Assembly (NCBI RefSeq): GCF_042676025.1
Contig: NZ_JBHTJP010000035.1
Location: 310,001 to 374,000, forward strand
Direction of reading: 5' to 3'
Source: Salinimicrobium gaetbulicola
GTDB lineage: Bacteria; Bacteroidota; Bacteroidia; Flavobacteriales; Flavobacteriaceae
DNA length: 64,000 nt
In this document: positions 1 to 9,919 of the stretch, one piece after another
Layout of the letters: each line of letters starts with the position of its first letter
How positions within the stretch are numbered: position 1 is the stretch's first letter
Position numbers and translations under genes: made by a program
The notes under the pieces: generated by a model
What the model saw: only the letters and a program-made list of their open reading frames with translations
What the model was told of the DNA's origin: nothing
Databases searched by the model: none

Positions 1-3
1 TAA

Positions 4-26
4 CTTTCATAAAAATTTTATTTAAG
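4..26. promoter_or_regulatory. AT-rich near-palindrome before susC, candidate ROK operator
   Basis: A 23-base near-palindrome (9 of 11 arm positions pair) with core ATAAAAATTTTAT at 9-21, flanked by CTTT on the left and AAG on the right. The same 23-base design recurs at 15478-15500 between the ROK regulator and nagX with 20 of 23 identical bases. It sits about 95 bases before the susC start, a reasonable operator position. Binding by the ROK protein is an inference, and AT-rich DNA raises the chance of coincidence. Confidence 0.4.
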
Positions 27-121
27 TCTAAGGGTTAAGGAAAAGTATTTTATTAAAAGGTTTTATTCTTTTATTTTTTATATTATCTTGGGCGCACTAA
101 TCGTTATCCAAATAATCAATT

Positions 122-3100
122 ATGAAAAAAAGATTACAATCAGTAATTATGATTCTTCTCTTTTTTGTTTCTGCGAAAACGTTTGCGCAAAACCAAGAAA
201 TTACGGGGAAGATCTTAGATGAATCCGGAGTGCCTATACCGGGTGTATCTGTTTACTTAAAGGGAAACCCTGCTGTAGGAACTTCCTCTAATTTTGATGG
301 GGAATTCTCATTACAGGTCCCTGACAGCAATGACAATATTTTAGTGTTTTCATATTTGGGATACTCTAAAAAAGAAATAAAGCTCAATGGTCAAACCAAC
401 CTTCAGGTTAACCTTTTGCCAGATACAGAGTCATTAGATGAAGTGGTGGTTACCGCGCTAGGGATAAAACAAGAACGAAAAGCTCTTGGATATGCCGTAA
501 CCGAAGTAAAGGGAGGTACAATTGCCGAAACTCAAAGGGAAAATTTTCTCGATGCCATGGCGGGGCGTGTGGCAGGTGTAGAAATTAATTCTACATCTGG
601 ACTACCTGGTTCCTCTTCCTCAATAGTTATTAGGGGAATTAGTTCCCTAAGTGGGAACAATCAACCGCTATTCGTGGTAGATGGTTTACCAATTAGTAAT
701 AATACTACTTCAACTGCAGTTTTTGCTTCTTCAATTGGAGCAGGAGGTACCTCGTTTGAAAACAGGGGGGTTGACTTCACTAACCGTGCTGCTGATATTA
801 ACCCGGATGATATTGAAAGCATTACTATTCTTAAAGGACCGGAAGCTTCTGCCTTATATGGTATCGAAGCAGCCTCGGGAGCTGTGGTAATAACTACTAA
901 ACGGGGGAAAGCCGGGGTTGCCCGTATTGATTACAGTAATAGTTTCCGTCTCGATCGAATTGTGAAATATCCTGAAATTCAGCAGGTTTACGGTAGAGGG
1001 GCAAATGGTTACACTACAGAAGGCGATGAAAGTTTATATTATTTCGGAGAAAAATATCCTGAAGGAACTACCTTCTATGATAATGTAAAGGCCTTCTTCA
1101 AGGATGCGGTTACTAAAAAACACAACTTGTCTGTTTCTGGTGGAAATGAAAAAGTACAATATCGATTTTCTGGAGCACATACAGATGCTGAAGGATTCGT
1201 TCCTACCACCGGCCTGGAAAGGTTAAATTTAACTTCAGCCGTTACTGCCGAACTTAATGATTATATCTCAGCCGATGTGACCTTTGACTATACACGTTCT
1301 GATAATGATCAAACCTTTAGGGGTAGCGGAGGTCCTTTATTGCATTTGCTGCTATGGCCCTCTACAGATGACGCAAGTGACTACCTTACTCCAGGTGGGA
1401 AAAGACGTAATTATGCCGAGTTTGCAGAAGCAGTAGAAAATCCTTTTTTCAATGTTAATAAAAATATTTTTAACTCTTTAACCGATCGTTATAAGTTAAA
1501 TACGCAAGTGAATGCTGACGCAACAGACTGGTTTAAATTAGTTGGTCAAGTAGGGGTAGACTACTATACACAGAAAAATACGATCGTTCGTCATCCAGAA
1601 TCAAACAGTGGGCGTGATTATGGAGGTATTTTTGATCAGGCCTTGATCACCACAAGAAACCTTACCATGCAATCTTATGCGCAATTTACGCCTCCAAGTC
1701 TTTTGGATGAGAAATTCTCAACCGATTTAAAAGTTGGTGGAGCAGTTTATGATTATAATACATTCAGTGCTGCTGCTGGTGGACAGGACTTCCAGGCGCC
1801 AGATCTGTGGTCAATAAATAATACAAGATTAGATACTCACAGGGCATTTAACAATCTTACTCAAAGAAGGCTTGTGGGTGTATTTGGAAGTTTAAACGCC
1901 AATTACGACAAAATGCTATTCTTGACATTAACTGCACGTAATGACTGGAGTTCTACACTTCCTAAAAAGAACAATTCCTTCTTCTATCCTTCTGCGGGGC
2001 TGAGTTTTATTTTCACGGAACTTGAACCTTTTAGAGGTATCAAAGACATCCTTTCTTATGGTAAACTTAGAGCATCTGTTGCCCAGGTAGGAAAAGATGC
2101 AAATCCATATAGTATTAGACCATTCTACGAAAATGCCGAGACAACCGGAGGTGGATTCAGATATGGTTTTACCGGACCTAGTTTGAACTTGCGTCCTGAA
2201 ATGACCACTTCATATGAATATGGAATGGAATTGAAGTTTTTCAATGATCGTTTAGGACTGGATGCAACTTATTTCAATAAGAAATCTGAAGATCAGATTG
2301 TCCAAAATATGAGATTGAGCTATGCCACAGGTTTTGTACTTATGACTTTTAATGCCGGAGAAATACAAAATGAAGGGATAGAGTTGCAGCTGAATGCTAC
2401 TCCTGTGGAAACTAATAATTTTTCCTGGGATGTACTGGCAAACTTCACAAAGAACTGGAGTGAACTTGTAAGTCTTCCCGGTGATGTGGAGGAATTCTAT
2501 AATTCCGATACCTGGTTATACGGGAACGTGAGAGTTGGCTCAAGAGTTGGAGGGCCGCTAACTACTTTCACCGGTTATGATTTCGAAAGAAATGACCAGG
2601 GAGAGATACTTGTAAACCCATCAAACGGATTACCTCTTTTAGATACCAGTGAGTGGATAGTAGTTGGAGACAGAAATCCTGATTTCACAGTTGGATTGAC
2701 AAATGACTTTAGATACAAAAACTGGTCCATGAGATTCTTACTTGACTTTAGAGTGGGAGGAGATGTTTATAATGCAACTGAGCATTATTTAACTACACGT
2801 GGTTTAAGTGAAAGAACTCTTGACCGTGAAACTCCAAGGATAGTTGACGGTGTGTTAAGAGATGGATTACAAAACACGGATAATCCTACAGAAAATAACA
2901 TTCCTATTGATCTGTCAAGAAATTCAAGTTACTGGTCATCTATCTATCCATACCAAAGCTTTATTGAAAAAGATGTGAACTGGATGCGCCTACGAGATGT
3001 AACCTTGAATTATCAATTACCTGCCAATACTTTAAAAAAGACCAACGTAATCAAAACCGCAAGTGTTTTTGTTACCGGAACCGATTTATTCCTTTGGACC

Positions 3101-3232
3101 AATTACTCCGGATTAGACCCGGTAGCTAACGGTAACTCTGCTGCTGTAGGTGGAGCAGGAGGATCTGGATTAGATTACGGGAACTTCCCACTACCAAGAG
3201 GTTTGAATTTTGGAATTAGAGTTGGATTGTAA
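122..3232 (+). CDS. SusC/RagA-family TonB-linked outer membrane receptor
   Basis: A 1036-residue outer membrane importer of the SusC type. It has a signal peptide ending near AFAQ (residue 23), a carboxypeptidase-regulatory-like domain (about 25-105), a linker with LDEVVVTALG (about 105-115), a plug domain with the GxSSLSGNNQPLFVVDG stretch and VVITTKRG, then a long beta-barrel ending in an aromatic-poor LNFGIRVGL tail. SusC proteins work with a SusD lipoprotein, here 11 bases downstream. Neighbours (glycan hydrolase, Ala-Glu epimerase, NlpC/P60 peptidase) suggest murein fragments as substrate; that is inference from context only. The family call is certain, the ligand is not. Confidence 0.95.
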   Translation: MKKRLQSVIMILLFFVSAKTFAQNQEITGKILDESGVPIPGVSVYLKGNPAVGTSSNFDGEFSLQVPDSNDNILVFSYLGYSKKEIKLNGQTNLQVNLLPDTESLDEVVVTALGIKQERKALGYAVTEVKGGTIAETQRENFLDAMAGRVAGVEINSTSGLPGSSSSIVIRGISSLSGNNQPLFVVDGLPISNNTTSTAVFASSIGAGGTSFENRGVDFTNRAADINPDDIESITILKGPEASALYGIEAASGAVVITTKRGKAGVARIDYSNSFRLDRIVKYPEIQQVYGRGANGYTTEGDESLYYFGEKYPEGTTFYDNVKAFFKDAVTKKHNLSVSGGNEKVQYRFSGAHTDAEGFVPTTGLERLNLTSAVTAELNDYISADVTFDYTRSDNDQTFRGSGGPLLHLLLWPSTDDASDYLTPGGKRRNYAEFAEAVENPFFNVNKNIFNSLTDRYKLNTQVNADATDWFKLVGQVGVDYYTQKNTIVRHPESNSGRDYGGIFDQALITTRNLTMQSYAQFTPPSLLDEKFSTDLKVGGAVYDYNTFSAAAGGQDFQAPDLWSINNTRLDTHRAFNNLTQRRLVGVFGSLNANYDKMLFLTLTARNDWSSTLPKKNNSFFYPSAGLSFIFTELEPFRGIKDILSYGKLRASVAQVGKDANPYSIRPFYENAETTGGGFRYGFTGPSLNLRPEMTTSYEYGMELKFFNDRLGLDATYFNKKSEDQIVQNMRLSYATGFVLMTFNAGEIQNEGIELQLNATPVETNNFSWDVLANFTKNWSELVSLPGDVEEFYNSDTWLYGNVRVGSRVGGPLTTFTGYDFERNDQGEILVNPSNGLPLLDTSEWIVVGDRNPDFTVGLTNDFRYKNWSMRFLLDFRVGGDVYNATEHYLTTRGLSERTLDRETPRIVDGVLRDGLQNTDNPTENNIPIDLSRNSSYWSSIYPYQSFIEKDVNWMRLRDVTLNYQLPANTLKKTNVIKTASVFVTGTDLFLWTNYSGLDPVANGNSAAVGGAGGSGLDYGNFPLPRGLNFGIRVGL

Positions 3233-3243
3233 AAAATAGAGAT

Positions 3244-4860
3244 ATGAAAAAAATTAGAAATATATGTTTAATAATAGCCAGTGTATTTGCTTTTGCTGGC
3301 TGTGATGATTATTTGGATGTCAATACCAATCCAAATGGTCCTGATGCACTTTTACAGCCTGAATTGTTTCTGCCGCAAATTCAATCAGAATTGGCAGTGG
3401 CTGTTCAATGGGATGGAAGATTTACCGGATTTTATACCCAGAACTGGGCCTATTCTACGGGAGAAGAATACTCTCTGAACCTGCATTCAAATCCCCTGTC
3501 TGATTTTTATGCTCAGTTATGGCGTGCTGTTTACTGGAGCATGGGATATAACCTTGCAGATATGATCGAAAGTGGTAATGTGAATGAGAAATATGATTTT
3601 GTAGGTGTAGGTTATATATTGCGTGCTTACGGTTGGCAGATGCTTACCGATTATCACGGACCTGTTATTGTAACAGAAGCTTTTGATTCCGAAAAAAGAA
3701 CTTTTAATTATGACAGTCAGGAAGTGGTTTATGATGAAATTGAAAGACTTCTTTTGCTTGGGATTGAAAACCTGGAGAGAACAGATGGACTGAATTCTGC
3801 CGAATCCGGTTTAATGGAGGCTGATCTGATTTATGAAGGTGATCGCGAGAAATGGAAGAAATTCGCTTATGGTTTATTAGCCATTAACAAACACCGTTTA
3901 ACTAACAAGAGTAGTTATGATCCTCAAGAGGTAATTGATTATGTTGATAATGCTCTTGCAGGAAATAGCGATAACGCTCAAATTCGTTTTGATGGGACTG
4001 TAAGCAGAAATACAAATTTCTTTGGTCCTAGGAGAGGAAATATTGGAAGATACCGTCAAACAAAATTTATGGTAGGTCTTCTAGATGGGACTAATCCTGA
4101 ATTAACAGATGCGAGTCTTGTTGGAGTTGATCCGGTTTATGTTGGAGAACATTTAAAGGACCCTCGTATCACTGCGATGCTGGCTCCTTCACCTGACGGG
4201 CAATATAGAGGTGTATCGCCTGTCTTGGGAGTAAATGAGTGGCAAGCCGCTGAAGCAGATCAAGTACCTAAAAACTTTTGGAATGAAGAAGGTTATTCCG
4301 GAAGCAATCCTTCCCCTCAAATTTATTTCTTTAACAATGATGCCCTTTTCCCGCTTATGACCTATTCTCAACTTCAGTTCATAAAATCTGAAGCTGCCTG
4401 GATAGCCGGTCAAAAATCGGTTGCTTTAAATGCTTATACCGAAGGGGTGACGGCTCATATTGATTTTGCCAGACAGTATGCCCCAGATCAGGACTTGTAT
4501 GACCTGAGAAAGGCTGCATATTTAAATAGTGATGTCTACCTGCCAACTACTGCAGATGGATTGACCCTGTCTAAAATTATGCTTCAAAAATATATTGCTA
4601 CCTGGGGATGGGGATTCTTTGAAACCTGGTCTGATATGAGAAGATATCACTATGATCAGGATAAAGATGCTGCCAATTCTGTTTATAAAGGCTTTGAGCT
4701 TCCAGATCCTTTATACTTTGCTAATAATGAGAATCCGGCGTACCGTGCTCGACCAAGATTCAATTCTGAATATATGTGGAATCAGCAGGCATTAGAGGAA
4801 TTAAATGCTTTTGAAGAAGACTATCATACCTATGAAACCTGGTTTAGTAAACCTGAATAA
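3244..4860 (+). CDS. SusD/RagB-like nutrient-binding lipoprotein
   Basis: A 538-residue surface lipoprotein that should cap the SusC barrel and bind the ligand. The N terminus has a lipobox (FAFAGC, Cys about residue 20) followed by DDYLDVNTNPN, a hallmark of the SusD-like_2 family. TPR-like helices fill the protein, and the C-terminal part has the typical YIATWGWGFFETWSDMRR stretch (about residues 448-465). It starts 11 bases after susC and ends 10 bases before the next start, so the three are almost surely co-transcribed. Substrate is unknown from sequence. Confidence 0.93.
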   Translation: MKKIRNICLIIASVFAFAGCDDYLDVNTNPNGPDALLQPELFLPQIQSELAVAVQWDGRFTGFYTQNWAYSTGEEYSLNLHSNPLSDFYAQLWRAVYWSMGYNLADMIESGNVNEKYDFVGVGYILRAYGWQMLTDYHGPVIVTEAFDSEKRTFNYDSQEVVYDEIERLLLLGIENLERTDGLNSAESGLMEADLIYEGDREKWKKFAYGLLAINKHRLTNKSSYDPQEVIDYVDNALAGNSDNAQIRFDGTVSRNTNFFGPRRGNIGRYRQTKFMVGLLDGTNPELTDASLVGVDPVYVGEHLKDPRITAMLAPSPDGQYRGVSPVLGVNEWQAAEADQVPKNFWNEEGYSGSNPSPQIYFFNNDALFPLMTYSQLQFIKSEAAWIAGQKSVALNAYTEGVTAHIDFARQYAPDQDLYDLRKAAYLNSDVYLPTTADGLTLSKIMLQKYIATWGWGFFETWSDMRRYHYDQDKDAANSVYKGFELPDPLYFANNENPAYRARPRFNSEYMWNQQALEELNAFEEDYHTYETWFSKPE

Positions 4861-4870
4861 TTATTTGACT

Positions 4871-5659
4871 ATGAAAAACATATTTAACAAAATAATAATC
4901 CTATTCGCCGCGACACTTTTTTGTACCTCGTGTGAAGAAAATGCTATTCCTGAGCTTACAGTGCCGGTGAATGAGGGTTCGACCCTGGCAAAGTTCTTCT
5001 TCCATGCAGAGGATGCCCCAACCGCTAATTTTTACTTTTTTGAGGATAAGGTTACTGCATATAATACGAGTGAAGAAGAGCTTGATGGCTTAGATTATAA
5101 AGGAGTTTATCCATCCAATGCTTATGCCCTTGTGCCTTCAGGAAGTACCGAAGTGAGAGCTGTTGATCTTGAAGGAAATGAACTTGCTTATATGGAGTTT
5201 AATTTTCAGGTAGGTCAGAATTATTCCATTTACCTTGTGGGAACAACAGGGAATTATGAGGTGGCGATTATAGAGGATAACCTTCCGGAAGATGACCCGC
5301 AAAAAATTTACTGGAGGTTTGTAAACACTATGGCAGATATGCCATTCAATGTTGATGCTTATGCAATTCGTGCTGCGGTTCCGGCTACTGAAGAGTCGCC
5401 GGCGGAAGATGTTCAGGTTATTGAACTTGGACAGAATATCGGTTTTAAGGAAGGGGGAGACTATCAGTTATTGGAACCCGGTAGCTATACTTTTAAAGTA
5501 TTTGATGCCGGTAGCACCTATGATCCGGTTGAGTCAGATCCTTACATTCAACACTCTGTAAATGTTGGAACCAGAGGCAGAACTTATACCACTCAAATAA
5601 GAGGAACTTATAAAGACCCTTCCAGCTCTTCTAATATCGATTTCTGGAGAGATCGATAA
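4871..5659 (+). CDS. DUF4397-like lipoprotein of the SusCD operon
   Basis: A 262-residue lipoprotein. I chose the ATG at 4871, not the earlier in-frame ATG at 4805, because only the later start gives a proper signal peptide (MKNIFNKIIILFAATLFC with lipobox TSC) and because the earlier one lies inside susD. Two beta-rich repeats follow (RFVNTMADMPFNVDAYAIR and similar), as in DUF4397 proteins that often accompany SusCD pairs. It probably sits on the cell surface as an accessory binding protein. Function is not established; the domain call is from recognition without a profile search. Confidence 0.75.
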   Translation: MKNIFNKIIILFAATLFCTSCEENAIPELTVPVNEGSTLAKFFFHAEDAPTANFYFFEDKVTAYNTSEEELDGLDYKGVYPSNAYALVPSGSTEVRAVDLEGNELAYMEFNFQVGQNYSIYLVGTTGNYEVAIIEDNLPEDDPQKIYWRFVNTMADMPFNVDAYAIRAAVPATEESPAEDVQVIELGQNIGFKEGGDYQLLEPGSYTFKVFDAGSTYDPVESDPYIQHSVNVGTRGRTYTTQIRGTYKDPSSSSNIDFWRDR

Positions 5660-5681
5660 GGAGAGTACGTGACGTTTGTTT

Positions 5682-5722
5682 AAGAAAGAGAAGGAGGCAC
5701 ATTACGTGGCTCTTTCTTTTTT
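5682..5722 (+). terminator. Possible rho-independent terminator after SusCD genes
   Basis: AAGAAAGAG at 5682-5690 pairs with CTCTTTCTT at 5710-5718, with GCAC/GTGG inside, followed by a T run. The stem is imperfect and A/G-rich, so it may attenuate and not fully stop transcription into the hydrolase gene 31 bases downstream. Confidence 0.5.
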
Positions 5723-5752
5723 CCTGTAATTATTTCTAATTAATGTAACCGT

Positions 5753-7366
5753 ATGTCCCTTCTAAAATTGTATAAATATTTTTGCCTTTCATTCTCCCTG
5801 ACCTTATTTATTTCCTGTAATACTCCAAAACCAGTTACAACAGTCGCTAATGAAGAGATCATTCCAGCAAAACCTTCCCAAGACAGTATTTTAGCGTCAG
5901 AAGAAAAGGTCAAAGGTTCCAAACCCGATCATCCGTATGCCGACAGAGAGTTTCGGGCAGCCTGGGTAGCAACGGTAGCTAACATCAACTGGCCAAGCAA
6001 ACCCGGATTGTCTGTGCAGGAACAACAAAAAGAAGCGATTGATCTTTTGAACATGCTTCAGAAAAACAATTTTAACGCGGTTATTTTCCAGGTAAGACCC
6101 CAGGCAGATGCACTTTATAAAAGCGATCTTGAACCATGGTCTGTGTACCTGACAGGAAAGCAAGGGGTGGCTCCAAAGCCCTTTTATGACCCGTTGCAAT
6201 TCTGGATCGAGGCCGCGCATGATAGGGGTCTTGAATTACATGCCTGGTTGAACCCTTACAGAGCACATCACACAGCAGGCAAAGAAATTAGTGAACAATC
6301 TGTTATAAAGACCGATCCCGGGTTGGTTGTAAAACTGAAAAATGGCATGTGGTGGATGGATCCCGCTAAAGATGGGACTAAGAAAAGATCTACCGAAGTT
6401 GTAATGGATCTGGTAAACCGCTATGATCTGGACGGGATTCATTTTGATGATTATTTTTATCCGTATCCTTCCTACAATGGAGATCAGGATTTTCCTGATA
6501 ACGAAAGTTGGAACGCTTATCTTGAAAATGGCGGTAAACTAAGTCGCGGTGACTGGAGAAGGGAAAACGTTAATGACTTTATCTCCAATTTATACACGAA
6601 GATCAAAGCCGAAAAACCCCGGGTGAAGTTTGGTTTAAGCCCCTTCGGAATCTGGAGACCGGGGTACCCCAAATCCATCTCCGGATATGACCAGTATGAG
6701 CAGCTATATGCCGATGCTAAATTGTGGCTGAATAAAGGTTGGATAGACTATTTCACACCACAATTATATTGGAAAATAAACCCTTCAGGGCAAAGTTTCC
6801 CTGTGCTTTTAGGCTGGTGGAATTCTCAAAATTTTGAAAACAGACATCTATGGCCTGGAATTAATGTTGATCTGGGCGGAGATGAAAAAAATTCCGATGA
6901 AACCCTTAATCAAATTATGATCACCAGAGGCATGATGCCCCAAAGCCCCGGTGTGGTACACTGGAGCATAGGTCCGCTTGTAAAGCACCCTGAGCTCACA
7001 AAAAGTATTGTCGAAGGTCCTTATAAGGCTCCTGCGCTTGTACCTTCTAGTCCCTGGCTGGATGATAAAGCGCCTTTAAGTCCATCTGTTGTTCCAACAG
7101 TGGAAGTTCAGTCTGTTAATGTTAATTGGGTGCCGAAATCTGAATCGGAAAAAGCTTTCAGGTATGTAGTGTATTTTAAATATGCTGAATCCTGGAGTTA
7201 TAAGATCTTCAATAGAAAGACCTATGAAACAAAATTCAGCCGTTTTATTGAGAAAAAAGATGGCGAAAAGGTTTATTTGTCGGCTATTGCCGTAACTGCC
7301 GTAGACAGGTCTGGAAATGAAAGTGAATTCCTTGAGATCAAGCTGGACCAAACCGAAAAATTATAA
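5753..7366 (+). CDS. GHL10 (DUF187) family glycoside hydrolase lipoprotein, DigH/YngK-like
   Basis: A 537-residue lipoprotein (lipobox LFISC, Cys about residue 22). After a short linker comes a TIM-barrel of the GHL10/DUF187 family: REFRAAWVATVANINWPS at about residue 64, GLELHAWLNPYRAH near 160, YDLDGIHFDDYFYPYP near 225 with acidic residues typical of the active site, FGLSPFGIWRPGYP near 300 and DYFTPQLYWKIN near 336. A fibronectin-like domain closes the C terminus. The E. coli relative DigH (YddW) cuts peptidoglycan strands stripped of stem peptides, which fits the peptidase and amidase genes around it. Activity on murein here is inferred from the family and context. Confidence 0.85.
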   Translation: MSLLKLYKYFCLSFSLTLFISCNTPKPVTTVANEEIIPAKPSQDSILASEEKVKGSKPDHPYADREFRAAWVATVANINWPSKPGLSVQEQQKEAIDLLNMLQKNNFNAVIFQVRPQADALYKSDLEPWSVYLTGKQGVAPKPFYDPLQFWIEAAHDRGLELHAWLNPYRAHHTAGKEISEQSVIKTDPGLVVKLKNGMWWMDPAKDGTKKRSTEVVMDLVNRYDLDGIHFDDYFYPYPSYNGDQDFPDNESWNAYLENGGKLSRGDWRRENVNDFISNLYTKIKAEKPRVKFGLSPFGIWRPGYPKSISGYDQYEQLYADAKLWLNKGWIDYFTPQLYWKINPSGQSFPVLLGWWNSQNFENRHLWPGINVDLGGDEKNSDETLNQIMITRGMMPQSPGVVHWSIGPLVKHPELTKSIVEGPYKAPALVPSSPWLDDKAPLSPSVVPTVEVQSVNVNWVPKSESEKAFRYVVYFKYAESWSYKIFNRKTYETKFSRFIEKKDGEKVYLSAIAVTAVDRSGNESEFLEIKLDQTEKL

Positions 7367-7390
7367 TCTAAATTAAATCAGCCCCGATCT

Positions 7391-8881
7391 ATGACTCCTA
7401 TACTTGTTTTTGGTATCATCGCAGGTTATTTCCTCCTGTTAATGGCCATCAGTCACTTCACTTCTAAAAAAGCTGATAATTCTACCTTTTTTACGGCCAA
7501 TAGAAATTCTCCCTGGTTCCTGGTAGCCTTCGGAATGGTAGGCGCAACACTTTCGGGGGTGACCTTTATTTCAGTTCCCGGAGAAGTAGGAAACTCAAAC
7601 TGGACCTACTTGCAGTTTGTTATGGGAAATATGGTAGGCTATGCAGTCATTGCTCTGGTTCTCATTCCTGTTTTCTATAATCTGAAACTGGTTTCCATTT
7701 ATGAGTATCTTCAGAAGAGATTCGGAAGGAATTCTTATCTCACTGGATCCGGATTTTTCCTGGTCTCTCAAACTATTGGAGCTTCTTTTAGGCTTTTTCT
7801 TGCTGCTTTGGTCCTGCAAATGGCATTTTTTGATGCCTTCGGAATTCCGTTTTATGTAACTGTTTTTGTAACCATTGGCTTGATCTGGCTTTATACTTTT
7901 AGGGGAGGGATAAAGACCATTGTGTGGACCGATACCCTGCAGACCTCTTTTCTATTGATTGCCGTGGTAATAAGTATTTATATGATCGTTGCCCAGCTTG
8001 ACCTGAACATCAGCGAAGTTTTTAAGACCGTCTCCAAAAGTGAAAATTCAGAAATATTTGACTGGAACTGGAGATCAGACCGTAATTTCTTTAAGACCTT
8101 TTTGGCAGGGGTGTTTATAACCATAGCCATGAACGGGCTAGATCAAAATGTAATGCAAAAGAACCTCACGATTAAAAATACTCGTGACGCCCAAAAAAAT
8201 ATATTCTGGTTCTCCCTGACCTTTTTCTTTTCTACACTGCTATTCCTCATTCTGGGCGTATTATTATATGCTTATACCCTAGAGAATAATATTGCCCTTC
8301 CCGAAAAAACCGATGGTCTTTATCCCATGCTTGCCCTGAACCATTTTGGAATCGCCGCGGGGATCGTCTTTTTACTCGGAATTATAGCTGCTGCTTTCTC
8401 CAGTGCAGATTCGGCTTTAACCGCTCTAACCACTTCTTTTTGTGTAGATATACTAGATATTCAAAAAGGCAAGCTTGAAAATCAAAAGAAAACACGACTA
8501 TTGGTTCATATAGGCTTTACGATTCTAATGTTCTGTGTGATCGTAATTTTCAATTCGTTCAATGACAGTAGTGTAGTGAATTCTGTATTCAAGGTAGCCG
8601 GATTTACTTATGGTCCATTACTTGGGTTGTTCATCTTCGGACTGGTCTCAAAAGTTAAGGTAAAAGACAGGTGGGTGCCACTAGTATGTATTGCTGCCCC
8701 TGTCATTTCGGTTATTCTGGATCTTTATTCTACGGAATGGTTCTTTGGATATCAATTTGGCTTTGAGATCCTATTGGTCAACGCAGCGATCACCTGTCTG
8801 GGATTATATCTTCTGAAGACCCCTAAAAAGGAAACTGAGGCAACTCCTTCCGAAGAAGTCAAAGAAGATGTATTAGTTTAA
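7391..8881 (+). CDS. Sodium:solute symporter (SSS/SLC5 family)
   Basis: A 496-residue inner membrane transporter with about 13 hydrophobic helices. SSS signatures include TFISVPGEVGNSNWTYLQF (about residues 58-76), the FRGGIKTIVWTDTLQT segment near 170 and AAAFSSADSALTALTTSF near 335. It lies 24 bases after the glycan hydrolase and 13 before the Ala-Glu epimerase. The epimerase lacks a signal peptide, so a murein-derived dipeptide or sugar must reach the cytoplasm, and this is the only inner membrane importer in the locus. The substrate is an inference. Confidence 0.88.
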   Translation: MTPILVFGIIAGYFLLLMAISHFTSKKADNSTFFTANRNSPWFLVAFGMVGATLSGVTFISVPGEVGNSNWTYLQFVMGNMVGYAVIALVLIPVFYNLKLVSIYEYLQKRFGRNSYLTGSGFFLVSQTIGASFRLFLAALVLQMAFFDAFGIPFYVTVFVTIGLIWLYTFRGGIKTIVWTDTLQTSFLLIAVVISIYMIVAQLDLNISEVFKTVSKSENSEIFDWNWRSDRNFFKTFLAGVFITIAMNGLDQNVMQKNLTIKNTRDAQKNIFWFSLTFFFSTLLFLILGVLLYAYTLENNIALPEKTDGLYPMLALNHFGIAAGIVFLLGIIAAAFSSADSALTALTTSFCVDILDIQKGKLENQKKTRLLVHIGFTILMFCVIVIFNSFNDSSVVNSVFKVAGFTYGPLLGLFIFGLVSKVKVKDRWVPLVCIAAPVISVILDLYSTEWFFGYQFGFEILLVNAAITCLGLYLLKTPKKETEATPSEEVKEDVLV

Positions 8882-8894
8882 ATTAGCGTATATA

Positions 8895-9905
8895 ATGGAA
8901 TTAGAATTATACCCATTTGAACTTCAGCTGAAAGATACGTTTACAATAAGTCACGGCTCTAGAACTTCTCAACCCACCTTGATCGTTGCCTTATCTGATG
9001 GTGGTTATACCGGTTACGGGGAGGCTGCGGCCACTTCGTATTACGGGGTTACCACTGAAGGTATGAGTCGTGATATTATGCAGGTCAAAGATTTGCTAAA
9101 CGAGAACATACATAAGACTCCGGAAGAGATCTGGGAGATCACCCGTCCATTTTTAAAACATAATTCCTTTGCTCAATGTGCATTGGATATGGCAGTTCAT
9201 GACCTGTACGGGCAAAAACAGAAACTTCCGTTATATAAATTATGGGGATTAGAACTTAAAGATCTTCCGCTGACCAACTATACCATAGGAATTGATACGA
9301 TTGAGAACATGGTCAGAAAAATGAAGGAATTTCCCTGGCCGCTGTATAAGATAAAATTAGGTACGTCCGAAGATGTTGAGATCATCAAAGAATTACGTAA
9401 ACATACCAATGCCGTATTCAGGGTTGATGCCAATGCCGTGTGGACAGCGGAGCAAACCTTGCAAAATGCCATTTTAATGAAGGATCTCAATGTAGAGTTT
9501 ATTGAGCAGCCGCTAGCTGTGAATGACAAAGAGGGTATGGAAAAGGTTTATAAGGAATCTGTCCTACCGGTAATTGCCGATGAAAGCTGCATCAAGGAAT
9601 CTGATGTTGAGGAATGCGCCAAATACTTTCACGGGATCAATGTTAAATTGACGAAATGCGGAGGAATAACTCCGGCCCGTCGAATGATAGAAAAAGCAAA
9701 AGCTTTAGGACTTAAGGTGATGGTGGGCTGTATGACCGAATCCACTGTGGGCATTTCAGCAATCGCACATTTATTACCTTTGCTGGATTACGTTGATATG
9801 GACGGCAGCTTATTGCTGAAAAATGATATTGCTGACGGAGTAAAAATATTTAATGAAAAAGTGCATTTCACGGATCGTAACGGAATTGGCGCACAGTTAA
9901 AATAA
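8895..9905 (+). CDS. L-Ala-D/L-Glu epimerase (enolase superfamily), YkfB-like
   Basis: A 336-residue cytoplasmic enzyme that should convert L-Ala-D-Glu from murein stem peptides to L-Ala-L-Glu, which ordinary peptidases can use. Enolase-superfamily features are visible: the KxK catalytic motif K152-I-K154, metal ligands D178 (RVDAN), E204 (IEQPL) and D229 (IADES), and the lysines K251/K254 in KLTKCGG. The capping-domain motif TISHGSRTSQ is near residue 20. It lies 14 bases before a YkfC-like peptidase, mirroring the ykfB-ykfC pairing of Bacillus. Specificity for Ala-Glu is supported by context but other dipeptides are possible. Confidence 0.87.
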   Translation: MELELYPFELQLKDTFTISHGSRTSQPTLIVALSDGGYTGYGEAAATSYYGVTTEGMSRDIMQVKDLLNENIHKTPEEIWEITRPFLKHNSFAQCALDMAVHDLYGQKQKLPLYKLWGLELKDLPLTNYTIGIDTIENMVRKMKEFPWPLYKIKLGTSEDVEIIKELRKHTNAVFRVDANAVWTAEQTLQNAILMKDLNVEFIEQPLAVNDKEGMEKVYKESVLPVIADESCIKESDVEECAKYFHGINVKLTKCGGITPARRMIEKAKALGLKVMVGCMTESTVGISAIAHLLPLLDYVDMDGSLLLKNDIADGVKIFNEKVHFTDRNGIGAQLK

Positions 9906-9919
9906 AACAAATCGAGACT

